Assembly (NCBI RefSeq): GCF_038096175.1
Contig: NZ_CP151099.1
Span: forward strand, 4,755,484-4,819,483
Length of the DNA stretch: 64,000 nt
Source of the DNA: Nostoc sp. UHCC 0302
Lineage (GTDB): Bacteria > Cyanobacteriota > Cyanobacteriia > Cyanobacteriales > Nostocaceae
Direction: 5' to 3'
Part shown: positions 27,071 to 38,048 of the stretch, piece by piece
How positions within the stretch are numbered: position 1 is the first letter of the stretch
Layout of the letters: every line of letters begins with the position of its first letter
Program-made: the position numbers and the translations under genes
The notes under the pieces: model-generated
Databases searched by the model: none
What the model was told of the DNA's origin: nothing
The model's input: only the letters and a program-made list of their open reading frames with translations

Positions 27071-28948
27071 CTAACTTGCTAATGCTTCCTGAATGGCTTT
27101 ATTGTAAATAACGCGACCAGGCGTTGTGTATATATACTGAGAAAGCAGATTTCCTTGACCGTCATGTCTGACTCGGCGGAACTTATAGAGCAATGTTCGG
27201 CTGCCGTCGTTGTTTTCTGTCACTTCCAAGGGTTCTGTATCTTCTTGGTCTGATTCTAGTTCTCCGTCAAACCGCACGTAGATATAGGCGTGTAAGTCAA
27301 TTTCCCCTTGGTGAAACGCCATAATTACGTCATCTAAGGAAGCAAAGTACTTGCCTACACCTTTTTTGGCTTCGGGGTTTTCAGCTGTTAAGTAATATGC
27401 CCCCAACACCATATCTTGACTAGGCGTAATAATGGGTTTACCCGTAGCTGGTGACAAAATATTGTTAGAAGCTAGCATCAACAACCGCGCCTCTGCTTGA
27501 CTTTCTAACGATAGTGGCACGTGTACCGCCATTTGGTCACCGTCAAAGTCAGCATTAAACGCTGGACAAACGAGAGGATGCAATTGAATCGCTCTACCTT
27601 CTACCAAAATTGGTTCAAAAGACTGAATACCCAAACGGTGCAACGTCGGTGCGCGGTTCAAGAGTACTGGGTGTCCTTCAATCACTTCTTCGAGTACATC
27701 CCAGACACTGGGATCATTGCGAGATATCAGTTTTTTCGCAGCTTTGATGTTATTCACCATGCCACTGCGAATCAAGCGATTAATCACAAACGGTTGAAAT
27801 AGCTCTATCGCCATTTCTCTTGGCAAACCGCACTGGTGAATCTTCAGCTTTGGCCCGACTACAATTACCGAACGTCCAGAGTAGTCAACCCGTTTACCCA
27901 ACAAGTTTTGTCGGAAACGTCCTTGCTTACCTTCAATAATGTCGGACAAAGATTTCAGGGGTCGGTTATTTGCCCCTACTACAGTGCGTCCCCGACGACC
28001 ATTGTCAATCAAAGCATCCACTGCTTCTTGCAGCATCCGCTTTTCGTTCCGCACAATAATCTCTGGGGCCAAAATTTCTTGTAAACGTGCCAAGCGATTA
28101 TTACGGTTAATTACCCGCCGATACAAATCGTTCAAATCGCTAGTGGCAAAGCGACCGCCATCTAGCTGCACCATTGGGCGCAAGTCGGGGGGAATCACAG
28201 GAATGACTGCCATTACCATCCACTCTGGCTTGGAACCAGTGGCGATGAAATTGTCAATCACCCGTAGTCGCTTAATTAGCTTGGCTCGCTTTTGCCCTTT
28301 GGCATTGCCAATTTCTTCTCGTAAGCTTTCGGCTTCTTGCTCTAAATTGATATCAGCCAACAATCGCAGCAGTGCCTCAGCCCCAATACCTACTTCTACG
28401 CCTTGTAACTGAGAATCTTCGCTATAAATTTGGTCTTCAATTTCTAGCCACTGGTCTTCACTCAGTAACTGTTTGTAAGTTAAGGTCTCAGCATTACCTG
28501 GACTCAGGACGACATAAGAGTTGAAATAGACAATCTGCTCGACATCCCGCAAGGGCATATCCAGCAGGATGGAAATATAGCTAGGAATGCCTTTGAGATA
28601 CCAGACGTGAGCTACTGGTGCGGCAAGTTTAATATAGCCCATGCGGTGACGACGCACCCGCGACTCTGTGACTTCTACCCCACATCGCTCACAAACAATA
28701 CCTCTGTGGCGTACTCTTTTATACTTACCACAATGGCATTCCCAATCTTTTGCGGGGCCAAAAATCCGTTCACAGAATAAGCCGTCCATCTCCGGCTTCA
28801 GAGTTCGGTAGTTAATTGTTTCTGGCTTGGTGACTTCACCGACTACCTGACCATTGGGCAATGTTCTCTCGCCCCACTGGCGAATGCGTTCAGGGGAAGC
28901 CAAGCCGATTTTTACGTAGTCAAACTGATTAGTTTGGGCGGGTCTCAT
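27071..28948 (-). CDS. rpoC1: DNA-directed RNA polymerase subunit gamma (beta-prime N-terminal half)
   Basis: The 625-residue gamma subunit carries the zinc ribbon ([20 protein letters not shown], about 71-92), the lid/rudder segments, the [15 protein letters not shown] motif and the catalytic magnesium motif [12 protein letters not shown]. With rpoC2 it makes up beta-prime. The start at 28948 ([20 protein letters not shown]) matches the cyanobacterial consensus. It lies between rpoB and rpoC2 on the same strand and is separated from both by repeats. Confidence 0.98.
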   Translation of the reverse strand: MRPAQTNQFDYVKIGLASPERIRQWGERTLPNGQVVGEVTKPETINYRTLKPEMDGLFCERIFGPAKDWECHCGKYKRVRHRGIVCERCGVEVTESRVRRHRMGYIKLAAPVAHVWYLKGIPSYISILLDMPLRDVEQIVYFNSYVVLSPGNAETLTYKQLLSEDQWLEIEDQIYSEDSQLQGVEVGIGAEALLRLLADINLEQEAESLREEIGNAKGQKRAKLIKRLRVIDNFIATGSKPEWMVMAVIPVIPPDLRPMVQLDGGRFATSDLNDLYRRVINRNNRLARLQEILAPEIIVRNEKRMLQEAVDALIDNGRRGRTVVGANNRPLKSLSDIIEGKQGRFRQNLLGKRVDYSGRSVIVVGPKLKIHQCGLPREMAIELFQPFVINRLIRSGMVNNIKAAKKLISRNDPSVWDVLEEVIEGHPVLLNRAPTLHRLGIQSFEPILVEGRAIQLHPLVCPAFNADFDGDQMAVHVPLSLESQAEARLLMLASNNILSPATGKPIITPSQDMVLGAYYLTAENPEAKKGVGKYFASLDDVIMAFHQGEIDLHAYIYVRFDGELESDQEDTEPLEVTENNDGSRTLLYKFRRVRHDGQGNLLSQYIYTTPGRVIYNKAIQEALAS

Positions 28949-29062
28949 ACTTAAGTGCTGAGTTCTGAGTTTTGAGTATATTTAGTTTTGAAACGTTGAT
29001 GATGGGGCATTGGGCATTATTTAGTATTCTCAATGCCCGATGCCCCATACCCTATCCCTTAT

Positions 29063-32000
29063 TTATTCGTCGTCATCTAACGATTCACGAGAAAGAGATT
29101 CATAGGTAGGTCGTGGAGGAGTGCGTCGGGCTGATTGGTCTGCCATCAAATCGACTTCTACATCTAAAGAACTACCATCTGCCTGTGTCTCTACCTTGTG
29201 TACAGCGATGTCTAAGCCCAATGATTGCAGTTCGCGCATCAGTACCTTAAAGGATTCCGGCGTACCTGGTCGAGGAATTGCTTTACCTTTAACGATCGCA
29301 TTTAGCGCTTCATTCCGCCCTTGCATATCGTCGGATTTGACTGTGAGCAATTCCTGTAAGGTGTAAGCTGCACCAAAGGCTTCCAATGCCCATACTTCCA
29401 TTTCCCCAAACCGCTGACCACCCTGCTGTGCTTTACCACCCAAGGGTTGTTGAGTAACCAGCGAGTATGGCCCTGTAGAACGAGCGTGAATTTTGTCGTC
29501 CACCAAATGTACTAGCTTCAGCATATAAGCCACACCCACAGTTACAGGCCGGTCAAATGCTTCGCCCGTGCGACCATCAAAGACCATAATTTTGCCTGAA
29601 TCATCTGGGTTATATACCCAATCTTTGCCTGTTTCGTCTCTGGCTTCTTGCAACTTGCCATGTACAATTCTGCGGGATGACTCTTCACCGTACATTTCGT
29701 CAAAGGGAGTAATTTTAAATCGCACTCCCAAATTATGACCAGCCCAACCCAATAGACACTCAAATACCTGCCCGACGTTCATCCGGCTGGGTACGCCCAA
29801 GGGGTTAAGTACGATGTCTACTGTAGAACCATCAGGCAAATAAGGCATATCTTCCACTGGCAAAATTCGGGAAATGATTCCCTTATTACCGTGGCGTCCC
29901 GCCATTTTGTCACCAACTTGGATTTTGCGTTTTTGAGCGACATACACCCGGACTACCATATTGGCTCCTGGTGGCAATTCATCGCCTTGCTCACGGGTAA
30001 ACAGACGCACGTCAACTACGCGCCCTTTTTCACCGTTGGGTACTCGTAGGGAATTATCCCGGACATCCCGCGCTTTTTCTCCGAAAATCGCCCGCAATAG
30101 CTTTTCTTCTGGTGGTTGGTCAGATTCACCTTTGGGGGTAACTTTTCCTACCAAGATATCTCCAGCTTCTACCCATGCGCCAATCCGAATGATTCCCTGC
30201 TCATCCAACTGCCGTAAAGCATCTTCCCCAACGTTGGGAATTTCCCTGGTGATTTCTTCTGGCCCCAGTTTCGTCTGTCTAGCTTCAATTTCATATTTTT
30301 CAATGTGAATTGAGGTATAGACATCATCCTGTACCAATCTTTCGGAAATCAAAATCGCGTCTTCGTAGTTATAGCCTTCCCAAGGCATATAAGCGACAAC
30401 GATATTTTGTCCGAGCGCTAATTCCCCACCTTCGGTAGAGGAACCATCAGCTAGTACTTGACCTGCTACAACGCGTTCACCAATTCGCACGAGGGGCTTT
30501 TGGTTCAAACAAGTGTCTTGGTTGGAACGTTGATACTTGGAAAGATAGTACTTAACTTCTGAGGCATTGGGTTTAGGACGCACACGAATCTCTGTGGCAT
30601 CTACATAGGTGACATCGCCATCGGTGCGGGATACAATTACCATCCCGGAGTCTCTTGCTCCCTGAGCTTCCAAACCTGTACCCACCAAAGGACGCTCTGG
30701 TTTGAGTAAGGGTACTGCCTGCCGTTGCATATTCGATCCCATCAGCGCCCGGTTAGCGTCGTCATGCTCCAAGAAGGGAATCATGCTAGTAGCTACCGAT
30801 ACAATCTGCACAGGAGAGACTGCTACGTAGTCTACTTGCTCTGGCGTTGTGGTAGCCCAATCTTGCCGATAGCGTACTGGCACTTGTGGCCCTTTAATGT
30901 AACCGTTTTCATCTAAGGGAATATCACCGGTAGCAGTCCGCAAGTCGTCTTCTTCATCGGCTGTCATGTACACTGGCTGGACATCAAATCGCACCCGCCC
31001 GTTTTCCACTGGTCTAAAGGGTGTTTCTAAGAAACCGTATTGGTTAACTCTGGCATGGGTAGCCAAGGAGCCAATCAAACCAGCGTTGGGGCCTTCTGGT
31101 GTCTCAATCGGGCAAATACGTCCGTAGTGTGAAGGATGAATATCTCGCACGGCAAACCCGGCACGTTCACGAGTTAAACCACCAGGGCCAAGGGCGCTGA
31201 GACGCCGTTTGTGTGTCAGTTCTGCTAAAGGATTGGTTTGATCCATGAACTGACTCAACTGACTAGAGCCAAAGAATTCTTTAATCGCTGCTACCAATGG
31301 TTTCGGGTTGACCAAGGAAGCGGGGGTCAGTACTTCAGCATCAGATACGGTCATCCGTTCCCGAATGATTCTTTCTAGGCGGTTTAAGCCTACCCGGACT
31401 TGGTTCTGCAACAATTCGCCCACACTTCTGACTCGGCGATTTCCTAAATGGTCGATGTCATCAATGTTACCAATGTCATACTCTAGGTTAATTAGGTAAT
31501 CGACTGCTGCCAAAATGTCTCCAGCAGTCAGCACGCGCATTGTGTCGGGTACAGAAAGCCGTAATTTCTTGTTTAGCTTGTACCTACCGACGCGACCAAG
31601 GTCATAACGTTTCGGGTCAAAGAAACGAGAATCTAGGAGTTGTTGACCACCCAACACTGTCGGCGGTTCACCTGGACGTAATTTGCGATACAACTCCATC
31701 AGGGCTTCTTCTTCAGAAAATTGCCCTTCTTTTTCGATGGTTTTTTGGAAATATTCGGGGTGACGTAAGGCATCAAAGATTTCGTTGTCTGATAAACCCA
31801 AGGCTTTCAATAGCACTTGTGCTGAAAGCTTGCGGGTTTTATCAATGCGTACCCACACCAAATCGTTACGGTCTGTTTCAAACTTCAGCCATGCTCCCCG
31901 GTTGGGAATTAAGCTAGCTGAATAAGTCCGCCGTCCGTTTTTGTCAATTTCCGATTTGTAGTAAACTCCTGGCGATCGCACAATTTGATTGACAATCACC

Positions 32001-32362
32001 CGCTCAGCCCCGTTAATAATAAACGTGCCGCGGTCGGTCATCAAAGGCAAATCCCCAATAAATACCTCTTGCTCTTTGATTTCCCCGGTTTCTTTATTGA
32101 TTAAGCGTGTCGGAACATACATTTGTACGGCATAGGTACTATCCCGCCGTTTGGCTTCTTCGACGCTGTATTTTGGCTCTTTGAGTTTGTAGTTATTACC
32201 CAAAAAGTGCAGTTCTAGTTTGCCAGTGTAATCTGTGATTGGACTAAAGGAGTTAAGTTCTTCTATCAACCCTTCTTCCAAAAACCAGCGAAAGCTTGAA
32301 CGCTGGATTTCAATCAAGTCTGGCAACAGAAAGGCGGGTTCCATATATGTTTCTTTAGTCAT
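29063..32362 (-). CDS. rpoB: DNA-directed RNA polymerase subunit beta
   Basis: The 1099-residue beta subunit has the rifampicin-binding region ([30 protein letters not shown]), the [16 protein letters not shown] motif and the [10 protein letters not shown] and [17 protein letters not shown]-like C-terminal motifs. I chose the ATG at 32362 ([20 protein letters not shown]), which has AAAGG 7 bases upstream, over an ATG 14 codons earlier. A structured leader lies upstream (32510-32581). In cyanobacteria rpoB follows rpsT-tatD rather than the rplKAJL cluster, as here. Confidence 0.97.
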   Translation of the reverse strand: MTKETYMEPAFLLPDLIEIQRSSFRWFLEEGLIEELNSFSPITDYTGKLELHFLGNNYKLKEPKYSVEEAKRRDSTYAVQMYVPTRLINKETGEIKEQEVFIGDLPLMTDRGTFIINGAERVIVNQIVRSPGVYYKSEIDKNGRRTYSASLIPNRGAWLKFETDRNDLVWVRIDKTRKLSAQVLLKALGLSDNEIFDALRHPEYFQKTIEKEGQFSEEEALMELYRKLRPGEPPTVLGGQQLLDSRFFDPKRYDLGRVGRYKLNKKLRLSVPDTMRVLTAGDILAAVDYLINLEYDIGNIDDIDHLGNRRVRSVGELLQNQVRVGLNRLERIIRERMTVSDAEVLTPASLVNPKPLVAAIKEFFGSSQLSQFMDQTNPLAELTHKRRLSALGPGGLTRERAGFAVRDIHPSHYGRICPIETPEGPNAGLIGSLATHARVNQYGFLETPFRPVENGRVRFDVQPVYMTADEEDDLRTATGDIPLDENGYIKGPQVPVRYRQDWATTTPEQVDYVAVSPVQIVSVATSMIPFLEHDDANRALMGSNMQRQAVPLLKPERPLVGTGLEAQGARDSGMVIVSRTDGDVTYVDATEIRVRPKPNASEVKYYLSKYQRSNQDTCLNQKPLVRIGERVVAGQVLADGSSTEGGELALGQNIVVAYMPWEGYNYEDAILISERLVQDDVYTSIHIEKYEIEARQTKLGPEEITREIPNVGEDALRQLDEQGIIRIGAWVEAGDILVGKVTPKGESDQPPEEKLLRAIFGEKARDVRDNSLRVPNGEKGRVVDVRLFTREQGDELPPGANMVVRVYVAQKRKIQVGDKMAGRHGNKGIISRILPVEDMPYLPDGSTVDIVLNPLGVPSRMNVGQVFECLLGWAGHNLGVRFKITPFDEMYGEESSRRIVHGKLQEARDETGKDWVYNPDDSGKIMVFDGRTGEAFDRPVTVGVAYMLKLVHLVDDKIHARSTGPYSLVTQQPLGGKAQQGGQRFGEMEVWALEAFGAAYTLQELLTVKSDDMQGRNEALNAIVKGKAIPRPGTPESFKVLMRELQSLGLDIAVHKVETQADGSSLDVEVDLMADQSARRTPPRPTYESLSRESLDDDE

Positions 32363-32469
32363 GCCTCTACCTTTGTCAACCTGGTTAAACTTTCGCTTGG
32401 ACACTACTGTTTGTCGCTTCCCATCGCTAGCCAGTGTCCTTAACTATTATTGGGAACTTCTCCTTTACA

Positions 32470-32581
32470 TCACCTGCTATTTACAGGTGCAGGCAAACGC
32501 AGCAATTAAAGCTGGATTTGGCGGTTTTTGACAAGGGGGTAATTGCCCCTGATGAGGGGACAGAACCGGAAAAATCCAGCT
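32470..32581 (-). promoter_or_regulatory. Hairpin-rich leader upstream of rpoB
   Basis: A 72-base element (32510-32581) is closed by a perfect 10-bp stem (AGCTGGATTT / AAATCCAGCT), with a second stem CGGTT/AACCG and an inner CCCC(T)/(A)GGGG hairpin. A further hairpin, CACCTG ... CAGGTG, lies at about 32471-32490. On the rpoB strand they sit 110-220 bases before the start codon, just after an AT-rich TATTAT-like stretch (32582-32592). They could be an RNA leader for attenuation or a palindromic repeat. The gap up to 33112 shows no other feature. Confidence 0.5.
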
Positions 32582-33112
32582 ATAATAATATAGATTCAAG
32601 AAGAGTAAATCCTCTAGATATTCTTGAGTTTGATTTATTTTCCTCACTTACCCTCCAAAAAGCGCGTTAATTAGCCTACGCATCTCTCCACTGCTGTATC
32701 TGTCTTTAATCAACTCAGTTTTTATACTCTCAGTGATATGCTCAGACTAAGGGAGCGAGCCGCGCCTTGTTGGCTCTCGATTACAATGGGTTGATATTGC
32801 TGGGTTATACTCACAAGGCAATTTTCTTTAACAATTTTGTATAGGGTAAATACACAGAAGCCGATGTTGTGCAAAAGTCTAGCTCAACCTGTGTTAGCAC
32901 GGGTAGTCATGTATTGAGAGCATCCGCTTGTAGAGAATGTGAGGATGTTACAGTCGATAACAACACAAAATTCAAACTTAGAAATTCCTACTTCCTTCCT
33001 TTACCATTATGGCGCAAGCAAAGTGTTTTGGAGGGATTAAGTTTAGCATATTTTTGTCCTCCTAGAGTTTTATTTTTTTACCAGAATTATATAGTAGAGA
33101 CTAAAACGTATT

Positions 33113-33898
33113 CTATATTGATAGACCGAATAATTTGCAAGCATTTTGGGTAGTTTGATGGGCGATCGCCTCTACTGTTTCTTGACGAAGCTTAGCTACT
33201 TGCTCGGCAACATAAAGGACGTAGGCTGGCTCGTTGCGCCGTTCCCCTCGTTTGGGAACCGGAGCGAGAAAAGGGCAGTCTGTTTCAATTAGTAGACGAT
33301 CGCTGCTCACCATTGCAGCTGAAGATTGGATAGCTTTGGCGTTTTTGAATGTTACTGTGCCGCTAAAGCTGATGTAAAAGCCTAAGTCAAGAAACCATTG
33401 AGTCTCTTCTGGCGTTCCACCCCAGCAGTGCATCACACCTCGCAGTTTTGCTCCTGCATTTTCCTGGCATTTTTGCAAAACTTCTCTGACTGCAACAGCA
33501 GCATCACGACAGTGAATAATCACTGGTAAGTTGAGTTCGGATGCGATTGCCAATTGCGCTTCAAACACCATCCGCTGTTGCTCGTAGTTATCTGCTTTAT
33601 AATAATCCAGCCCCATTTCCCCAATTGCTACTACTTTAGAGTCCGAGCTAGCTAAAGATTTTATTTCCTCGGCTGTCTCGCTTCTCCATTTATCAGCATC
33701 TAAAGGATGTAATCCTACAGCAAAGCTGAGTTCAGGAAACTCATGCGCTATAGCTTGGATACTAGAGAACTCTTCTGGCTCAACACAAGAATGTACTAAA
33801 CCTACTACACCTGCTTGTTGCCATCGCGATCGCACTGTTGCTAAATCAGGCTGGAAACTATCAAAGTTGAGATGAACGTGGGTGTCTATCAACTGCAT
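33113..33898 (-). CDS. tatD: TatD family metal-dependent hydrolase (deoxyribonuclease)
   Basis: The 261-residue TIM-barrel hydrolase has the metal-binding motifs DTHVHLNF (6-13), [21 protein letters not shown] and the late [10 protein letters not shown]. TatD enzymes are 3'-5' exonucleases on damaged or single-stranded DNA. I chose the ATG at 33898 ([10 protein letters not shown]), since the 16 codons before it run through a dispersed repeat (CGCCAAAGGCG). It lies between rpsT and rpoB, the usual cyanobacterial order. Confidence 0.93.
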   Translation of the reverse strand: MQLIDTHVHLNFDSFQPDLATVRSRWQQAGVVGLVHSCVEPEEFSSIQAIAHEFPELSFAVGLHPLDADKWRSETAEEIKSLASSDSKVVAIGEMGLDYYKADNYEQQRMVFEAQLAIASELNLPVIIHCRDAAVAVREVLQKCQENAGAKLRGVMHCWGGTPEETQWFLDLGFYISFSGTVTFKNAKAIQSSAAMVSSDRLLIETDCPFLAPVPKRGERRNEPAYVLYVAEQVAKLRQETVEAIAHQTTQNACKLFGLSI

Positions 33899-33947
33899 CT
33901 TAGTCAAGAAAGAGAAAAAGGGAACGCCAAAGGCGAGGTAGTCCACT

Positions 33948-33991
33948 TTTATTAGGTGGAGAAACTATCGAAAGTTTCTCCACCTAATAAA
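33948..33991. repeat. Perfect 19-bp hairpin between rpsT and tatD
   Basis: Perfect 19-base arms (TTTATTAGGTGGAGAAACT and its complement) flank a six-base loop ATCGAA. There is no T-run on either side, so it is not a classical terminator. A second imperfect hairpin (GCAAGCTGCGC / GCGTAGCTTGC) lies at 34023-34050. The location in the rpsT-tatD spacer suggests mRNA processing or stabilisation, or simply a palindromic repeat. Confidence 0.75.
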
Positions 33992-34189
33992 CGCTACATG
34001 GATTTCCGTCAAGCACTGTGAGCAAGCTGCGCTTACTGCGTAGCTTGCGTTTTTGCTAGGAAAAGGGTAGCAACTGCCATTTAGTGGCGTGGTTTTTCCC
34101 ATTAACAACTGGCATGAGCTTTGGCGTGCTTTACGGTCACCCGCAGGGTTAAGAGTCCAAAATATTGACTTTGAACTCTTGACTTGGCA

Positions 34190-34486
34190 CTACTCTGCCG
34201 TTTGTGTAAGTGGTTTTAGCCTTTGAGCTAATCTTGATTTTTTCCTAGCCCCGTTGTTTGGATGTAGGACACCCCGCTTTACAGCTTTATCAATTTTGCT
34301 GTAAGCCTCGGATAGTCGAGAAAGCGCTTCTTCTTTTAATTCTGGGGTAGGATTAGCTGCATACACAACTACAGCGTTCTGGTATTTTTTAATCAGCGTT
34401 TTTACCACTGATTTATAAGCTTTATTCCGCAGCCGATTGCGTTCTGCGATTTCGGCGCGTTTGAGAGCAGATTTTGTATTGGCCAC
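34190..34486 (-). CDS. rpsT: 30S ribosomal protein S20
   Basis: The 98-residue, highly basic protein matches S20: [25 protein letters not shown] at the start and [20 protein letters not shown] at the end. The start is the GTG at 34486, with GGA upstream. It binds the 5' domain of 16S rRNA early in assembly. It is the first gene of the rpsT-tatD-rpoB cluster on this strand. Confidence 0.97.
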   Translation of the reverse strand: MANTKSALKRAEIAERNRLRNKAYKSVVKTLIKKYQNAVVVYAANPTPELKEEALSRLSEAYSKIDKAVKRGVLHPNNGARKKSRLAQRLKPLTQTAE

Positions 34487-35017
34487 AGTCAATTCCAAAA
34501 AGACTATTAATATGTACACACACTACTAGACTTACTAATATAGCATCCATATTGCCAATGTTAGAATTTCCTAAAAAATAAATACCGCATTTAGAGACTG
34601 GATATTGGGGATTGGTAACTAGGTATTGGGGATTGGGTAATGGGGATTAACACTTCAGGTGAATTTAAAAATACTGTTGCTATACAAGAGTTTGCAGGGC
34701 TGCCCAAAAATAAAATTTGGGAATTATCAATGAAATTACATGGATTTCAACACCTAATTCACATAAGATGTAATTGGAAATTTGGTACTGGCTACTGAGA
34801 ATAATTCAGTTCCTAATCTCCATTACCCCTTATCCCCAGTCCCTAATCCCTAAATATGTGTGTCTCAATTCGGGAAATGCGTTAAAATTAGGTACTTCAA
34901 TTAAATAGTCACTTTAAGTCGCCACCTGATAATGCGGTGGTCTGCTGAGTCGGTGTGTCCTAAATAGGATGCATTGTTCAAAGGCAAAAAACCGTAAAAG
35001 TCTAAATTTCAGGGGCT
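34487..35017. other. Intergenic region with short tandem repeats
   Basis: It contains GGGGATT-type short tandem repeats (34597-34650) and their complement (34815-34850), which can pair, and small hairpins (CCACC...GGTGG near 34923; CCTAAATAGG near 34960). I see no reading frame. The right-hand part leads into the structured region ahead of hisD. Confidence 0.5.
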
Positions 35018-35173
35018 TATAATGTATAGACACGATATATCGTGGATGTACACATCCTAGCTACTAAAGTAGAATAAATTAGTAAAAATTATACTCAGAC
35101 CCTATCCCTCTTGAATTTGGGGGCTGGATGTGTCATCACACCGCCTGCATCTCCAAAAGAGTGAGGTGTAGGG
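35018..35173 (+). promoter_or_regulatory. Candidate -10 box followed by a run of palindromes (possible ncRNA or hisD leader)
   Basis: A perfect TATAAT (35018-35023) is followed 7 bases later by consecutive palindromes: CACGATATATCGTG (35031-35044), GGATGTACACATCC (35044-35057) and CTACTAAAGTAG (35061-35072), then a rod-like hairpin at 35100-35173 (CCCTA...TAGGG outside, CTCTT...AAGAG and TTTGGGG/CTCCAAA inside, GTGTCATCACAC at the tip). No -35 hexamer is evident. It is either a structured small RNA or the long leader of hisD. Confidence 0.5.
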
Positions 35174-35410
35174 CATAAGGGTAGCGGTACTGGCACGCCC
35201 GCTCCCTGCTGATAGCTTTAACAAGCTTTCGGACTGAGCAATTAAGTCGCCTTTTCAAGCAATCTAATATGCTGGCAGCCTTGGGAGTATCAAAAAAATC
35301 CAGGTTAAGCTAGAGAAGAGAATCAAGAATAGTTTCTATATCCCAGTGGGTAAAGAGCAAAACTGATTCTCAGGCGGGTATATTCTAAATTTTGGCATTG
35401 TCCTTACTCC

Positions 35411-36712
35411 ATGCTGCGAATCATTACTCAGCAGGCAGACGTCAGAGCAGAGCTACAACGTATCTGCGATCGCACCCATGACGAACAGGTGCTTCACAAG
35501 GAAGCAACGGTGCGGGAAGTGTTGCAAGCAGTGAAGCGCCAAGGCGACAAAGCTGTACTGCATTACACAGCCGAATTTGACCACCAAAACCTGACACCCG
35601 AAGAATTGCGCGTTACAGGCTCGGAACTGGATGCAGCTTATCAACAGGTGTCTAAGGAATTGCTCCAGGCGATTCGGCTAGCTTACCGCCAAATTGAAGC
35701 GTTTCATCGTCAGCGAGTACCAAAAAGCTGGGTACACTTTGGCGATGATGAAGTAGTGCTGGGCAAACGCTATACTCCTGTAGACCGAGCAGGATTATAT
35801 GTACCCGGTGGTCGCGCCGCCTATCCCAGTACAGTGCTGATGAATTCAGTGCCGGCAAAGGTAGCTGGTGTACCCCGTGTAGTCATGGTAACACCACCCG
35901 GAGCAGGGGGTACAGTTAACCCAGCAGTCTTAGTGGCCGCCCAAGAAGCAGGAGTACAAGAAATTTATCGTGTCGGGGGCGCACAAGCGATCGCCGCGTT
36001 AGCCTATGGCACAGAAACAATTCCGAAAGTGAATGTGATTACTGGGCCTGGGAATATTTATGTGACGCTAGCGAAAAAACTGGTCTACGGTACTGTGGGC
36101 ATTGATTCTTTAGCAGGGCCAAGCGAAGTGCTGGTGATTGCCGATGAAACTGCAAATCCGGTGCATGTCGCCACTGATTTGTTAGCCCAAGCCGAACATG
36201 ACCCGATGGCGGCAGCAATTTTGCTGACGACAGATGCTAGTTTGGCAAAAAACGTGCAAGTAGCTGTGGAGAGACAGTTAGTAGATCATCCACGGCGAAT
36301 AGACACAGAAAAAGCGATCGCTCATTACGGTTTAATTGTCGTTGTGGAATCCTTGGAAGCAGCAGCAGAACTATCGAATGAATTTGCCCCTGAACACTTG
36401 GAGTTAGAAATCAAAGATCCTTGGGCATTAATTCCACAAATTCGCCATGCTGGAGCAATCTTCTTGGGTTACTCTACACCAGAAGCTGTAGGAGACTATT
36501 TGGCTGGGCCTAACCATACCTTGCCGACTTCTGGTGCTGCTCGCTATACTTCGGCGTTAGGTGTCGAAACTTTCCTCAAACACTCTAGTATTATTCAATA
36601 CTCACAAGCGGCGCTATATAAGGTGGCTGGTGCAATTGACGTGCTAGCAACAGCAGAAGGTTTACCTTCTCACGCCGATTCAGTACGACGCCGAATTCAG
36701 CAGGAAGAGTGA
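35411..36712 (+). CDS. hisD: Histidinol dehydrogenase
   Basis: The 433-residue enzyme performs the last two NAD-dependent oxidations of histidine synthesis, histidinol to histidine. Typical motifs are GLYVPGGRAAYPSTVLMN, the GGAQAIAALAYGTETIPKV segment, TGPGNIYVTLAKK, the zinc-site region DLLAQAEHDP and the NEFAPEHLEL motif with the catalytic Glu-His, plus GPNHTLPTSGAAR. Length and start (ATG 35411) match the family. It is monocistronic, with no other his gene nearby, as is usual in cyanobacteria. Confidence 0.97.
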   Translation: MLRIITQQADVRAELQRICDRTHDEQVLHKEATVREVLQAVKRQGDKAVLHYTAEFDHQNLTPEELRVTGSELDAAYQQVSKELLQAIRLAYRQIEAFHRQRVPKSWVHFGDDEVVLGKRYTPVDRAGLYVPGGRAAYPSTVLMNSVPAKVAGVPRVVMVTPPGAGGTVNPAVLVAAQEAGVQEIYRVGGAQAIAALAYGTETIPKVNVITGPGNIYVTLAKKLVYGTVGIDSLAGPSEVLVIADETANPVHVATDLLAQAEHDPMAAAILLTTDASLAKNVQVAVERQLVDHPRRIDTEKAIAHYGLIVVVESLEAAAELSNEFAPEHLELEIKDPWALIPQIRHAGAIFLGYSTPEAVGDYLAGPNHTLPTSGAARYTSALGVETFLKHSSIIQYSQAALYKVAGAIDVLATAEGLPSHADSVRRRIQQEE

Positions 36713-37305
36713 TTTGGAATGCTTAATTTTTTTCTACGTTGTACTGTTGGCAAAAGTCACTCAGGGGCTTCACACTGAAAGTTTAGACAGCAGCAGCCTC
36801 ACTAGAGCAGCCACTGTACAGTCAGTTAACGAGCAGTTCTAAGGAAAATTTTCCTTTGGGGAGACTCCAAAAAAGATTTCCTCGGGAAATCACGCCACTT
36901 GCTACCCTACCTTAAGCCACCCATCAGGCGTGTACAAGGTGTTGGCTTTGCCGACTTAAAAGCAGTGGCGTGGAAACCCCTATCAAAGCGGACTGACTCA
37001 CTAGTTCTCTCAGTTGGGAGACCAGCCTATCTGCTAAGTTCTCCCTTGTACGCAGCATGGTAAGCGCAGCTATGCCGCAGGACTTTACCGAGACACTACG
37101 CCAAAAGGACTAAACTTACGGGACTAGCTCTGCAATACTATGGCTCAACTTGAGCAAATTAGCGTAAAAATCTCATATGGCGAATTCTCTATTCAACAAA
37201 GTGAGTTTTTATTAAGGAAATTGGTTGGTTCACATTTGCAAAAACTTTCGCTAGATACTTATTTATGTCAGGGGTCTACTCTTTAAGAGTTAGGAGACGA
37301 GAGCG
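36713..37305. other. Intergenic region with multiple palindromes
   Basis: Successive palindromes occur at 36841-36856 (AAGGAAAATTTTCCTT) and 36875-36891 (GATTTCCTCGGGAAATC), and CACGCCACT (36891-36899) pairs with AGTGGCGTG (36964-36972) to close a larger loop. A further stem GGGAG/CTCCC spans about 37016-37048, and a Nostoc-type repeat (GCGCAGCTATGCCGCAGG) is at about 37066-37082. No coding frame is credible. It may be a structured RNA or clustered repeats. Confidence 0.5.
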
Positions 37306-37737
37306 GTGCTAAAAAATATTTTGGTAGCTCTGGATGGTTCTGAAATTGCAGAACGAGTAATTCAGGCTTTGGATGATTTGGTGCTATCAGATGATAGCAA
37401 AGTTGTTCTATGTCATGTGTTTCCCAATCCCGAGTCAGATATGGAACTACCTGCTGATCGTCCTCAGCCAGAGTCGCAAACACTTTCGTATTTTCATATA
37501 GAACAACAACTGCAATCTTATCAAGAAAAGGTGTCAGTTAAAACTGAATTAGAGCTAGTAAGCGGCGACCCTGCTGAAGAGATTATTCGCCTTGCAAATA
37601 TTTATAAGACTGAATTAATTATAATTGGCAGTCGTGGATTAATTGGTATGAAGCGAATTGTACTAGGTTCTGTTAGTAATCAAGTCGTGGAAGAGGCTAA
37701 TTGCTCAGTGTTAGTAGTGAAGCCCAATAAGATTTAA
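37306..37737 (+). CDS. Universal stress protein (UspA family)
   Basis: The 143-residue Usp domain protein starts KNILVALDGSEIAERVI and has the ATP-binding signature GSRGLIGMKRIVLGSVSNQVV (G-x2-G-x9-G-S), so it probably belongs to the ATP-binding subgroup. The GTG at 37306 has AGGAG 10 bases upstream. Its target process is unknown. It is followed by a bidirectional terminator shared with the convergent gene. Confidence 0.9.
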   Translation: MLKNILVALDGSEIAERVIQALDDLVLSDDSKVVLCHVFPNPESDMELPADRPQPESQTLSYFHIEQQLQSYQEKVSVKTELELVSGDPAEEIIRLANIYKTELIIIGSRGLIGMKRIVLGSVSNQVVEEANCSVLVVKPNKI

Positions 37738-37967
37738 AAATTGATAATTAAATCTTAATTGTCAATAGAGTAGTAATTATTGAATGTGGTTTTGTCTTTT
37801 TGGGGTTTAGCTTGAAAATTTATAGCAATTTTTAGAATAATCAAATACATTCTCCGAAGAAATTAGAAGTCAGAATGTTCTTTCTACTGTCTCTAATATA
37901 CCCAAACCAGAGGTATTGCAAACAATTAAGAACCCTTATAAAAAGCAGATAAAATCATTTAAGAAAA

Positions 37968-38003
37968 AAAGCCTACCCTTGAAAATAAAGAGGGATAGGC
38001 TTT
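37968..38003. terminator. Bidirectional intrinsic terminator
   Basis: The stem AAAGCCTA ... TAGGCTTT (with CCCT/AGGG in part, loop GAAAATAAA) is preceded by an A-run and followed by T-rich sequence. On the minus strand it ends in seven T residues (GGCTTTTTTTC). It lies between the convergent stops of the Usp gene and the SRPBCC-like gene. Confidence 0.8.
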
Positions 38004-38048
38004 GTTTGTGTCGCCATTAAATAGACTTAAGAGACATTGCATTTCTAG

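Noticed and set aside
34900-35330. 6S RNA, tmRNA, RNase P RNA or SRP RNA
   Set aside because: The rod-like fold suggested 6S RNA, but I could not recognise its sequence signature; the hallmark segments of tmRNA, RNase P RNA and SRP RNA are missing on both strands.
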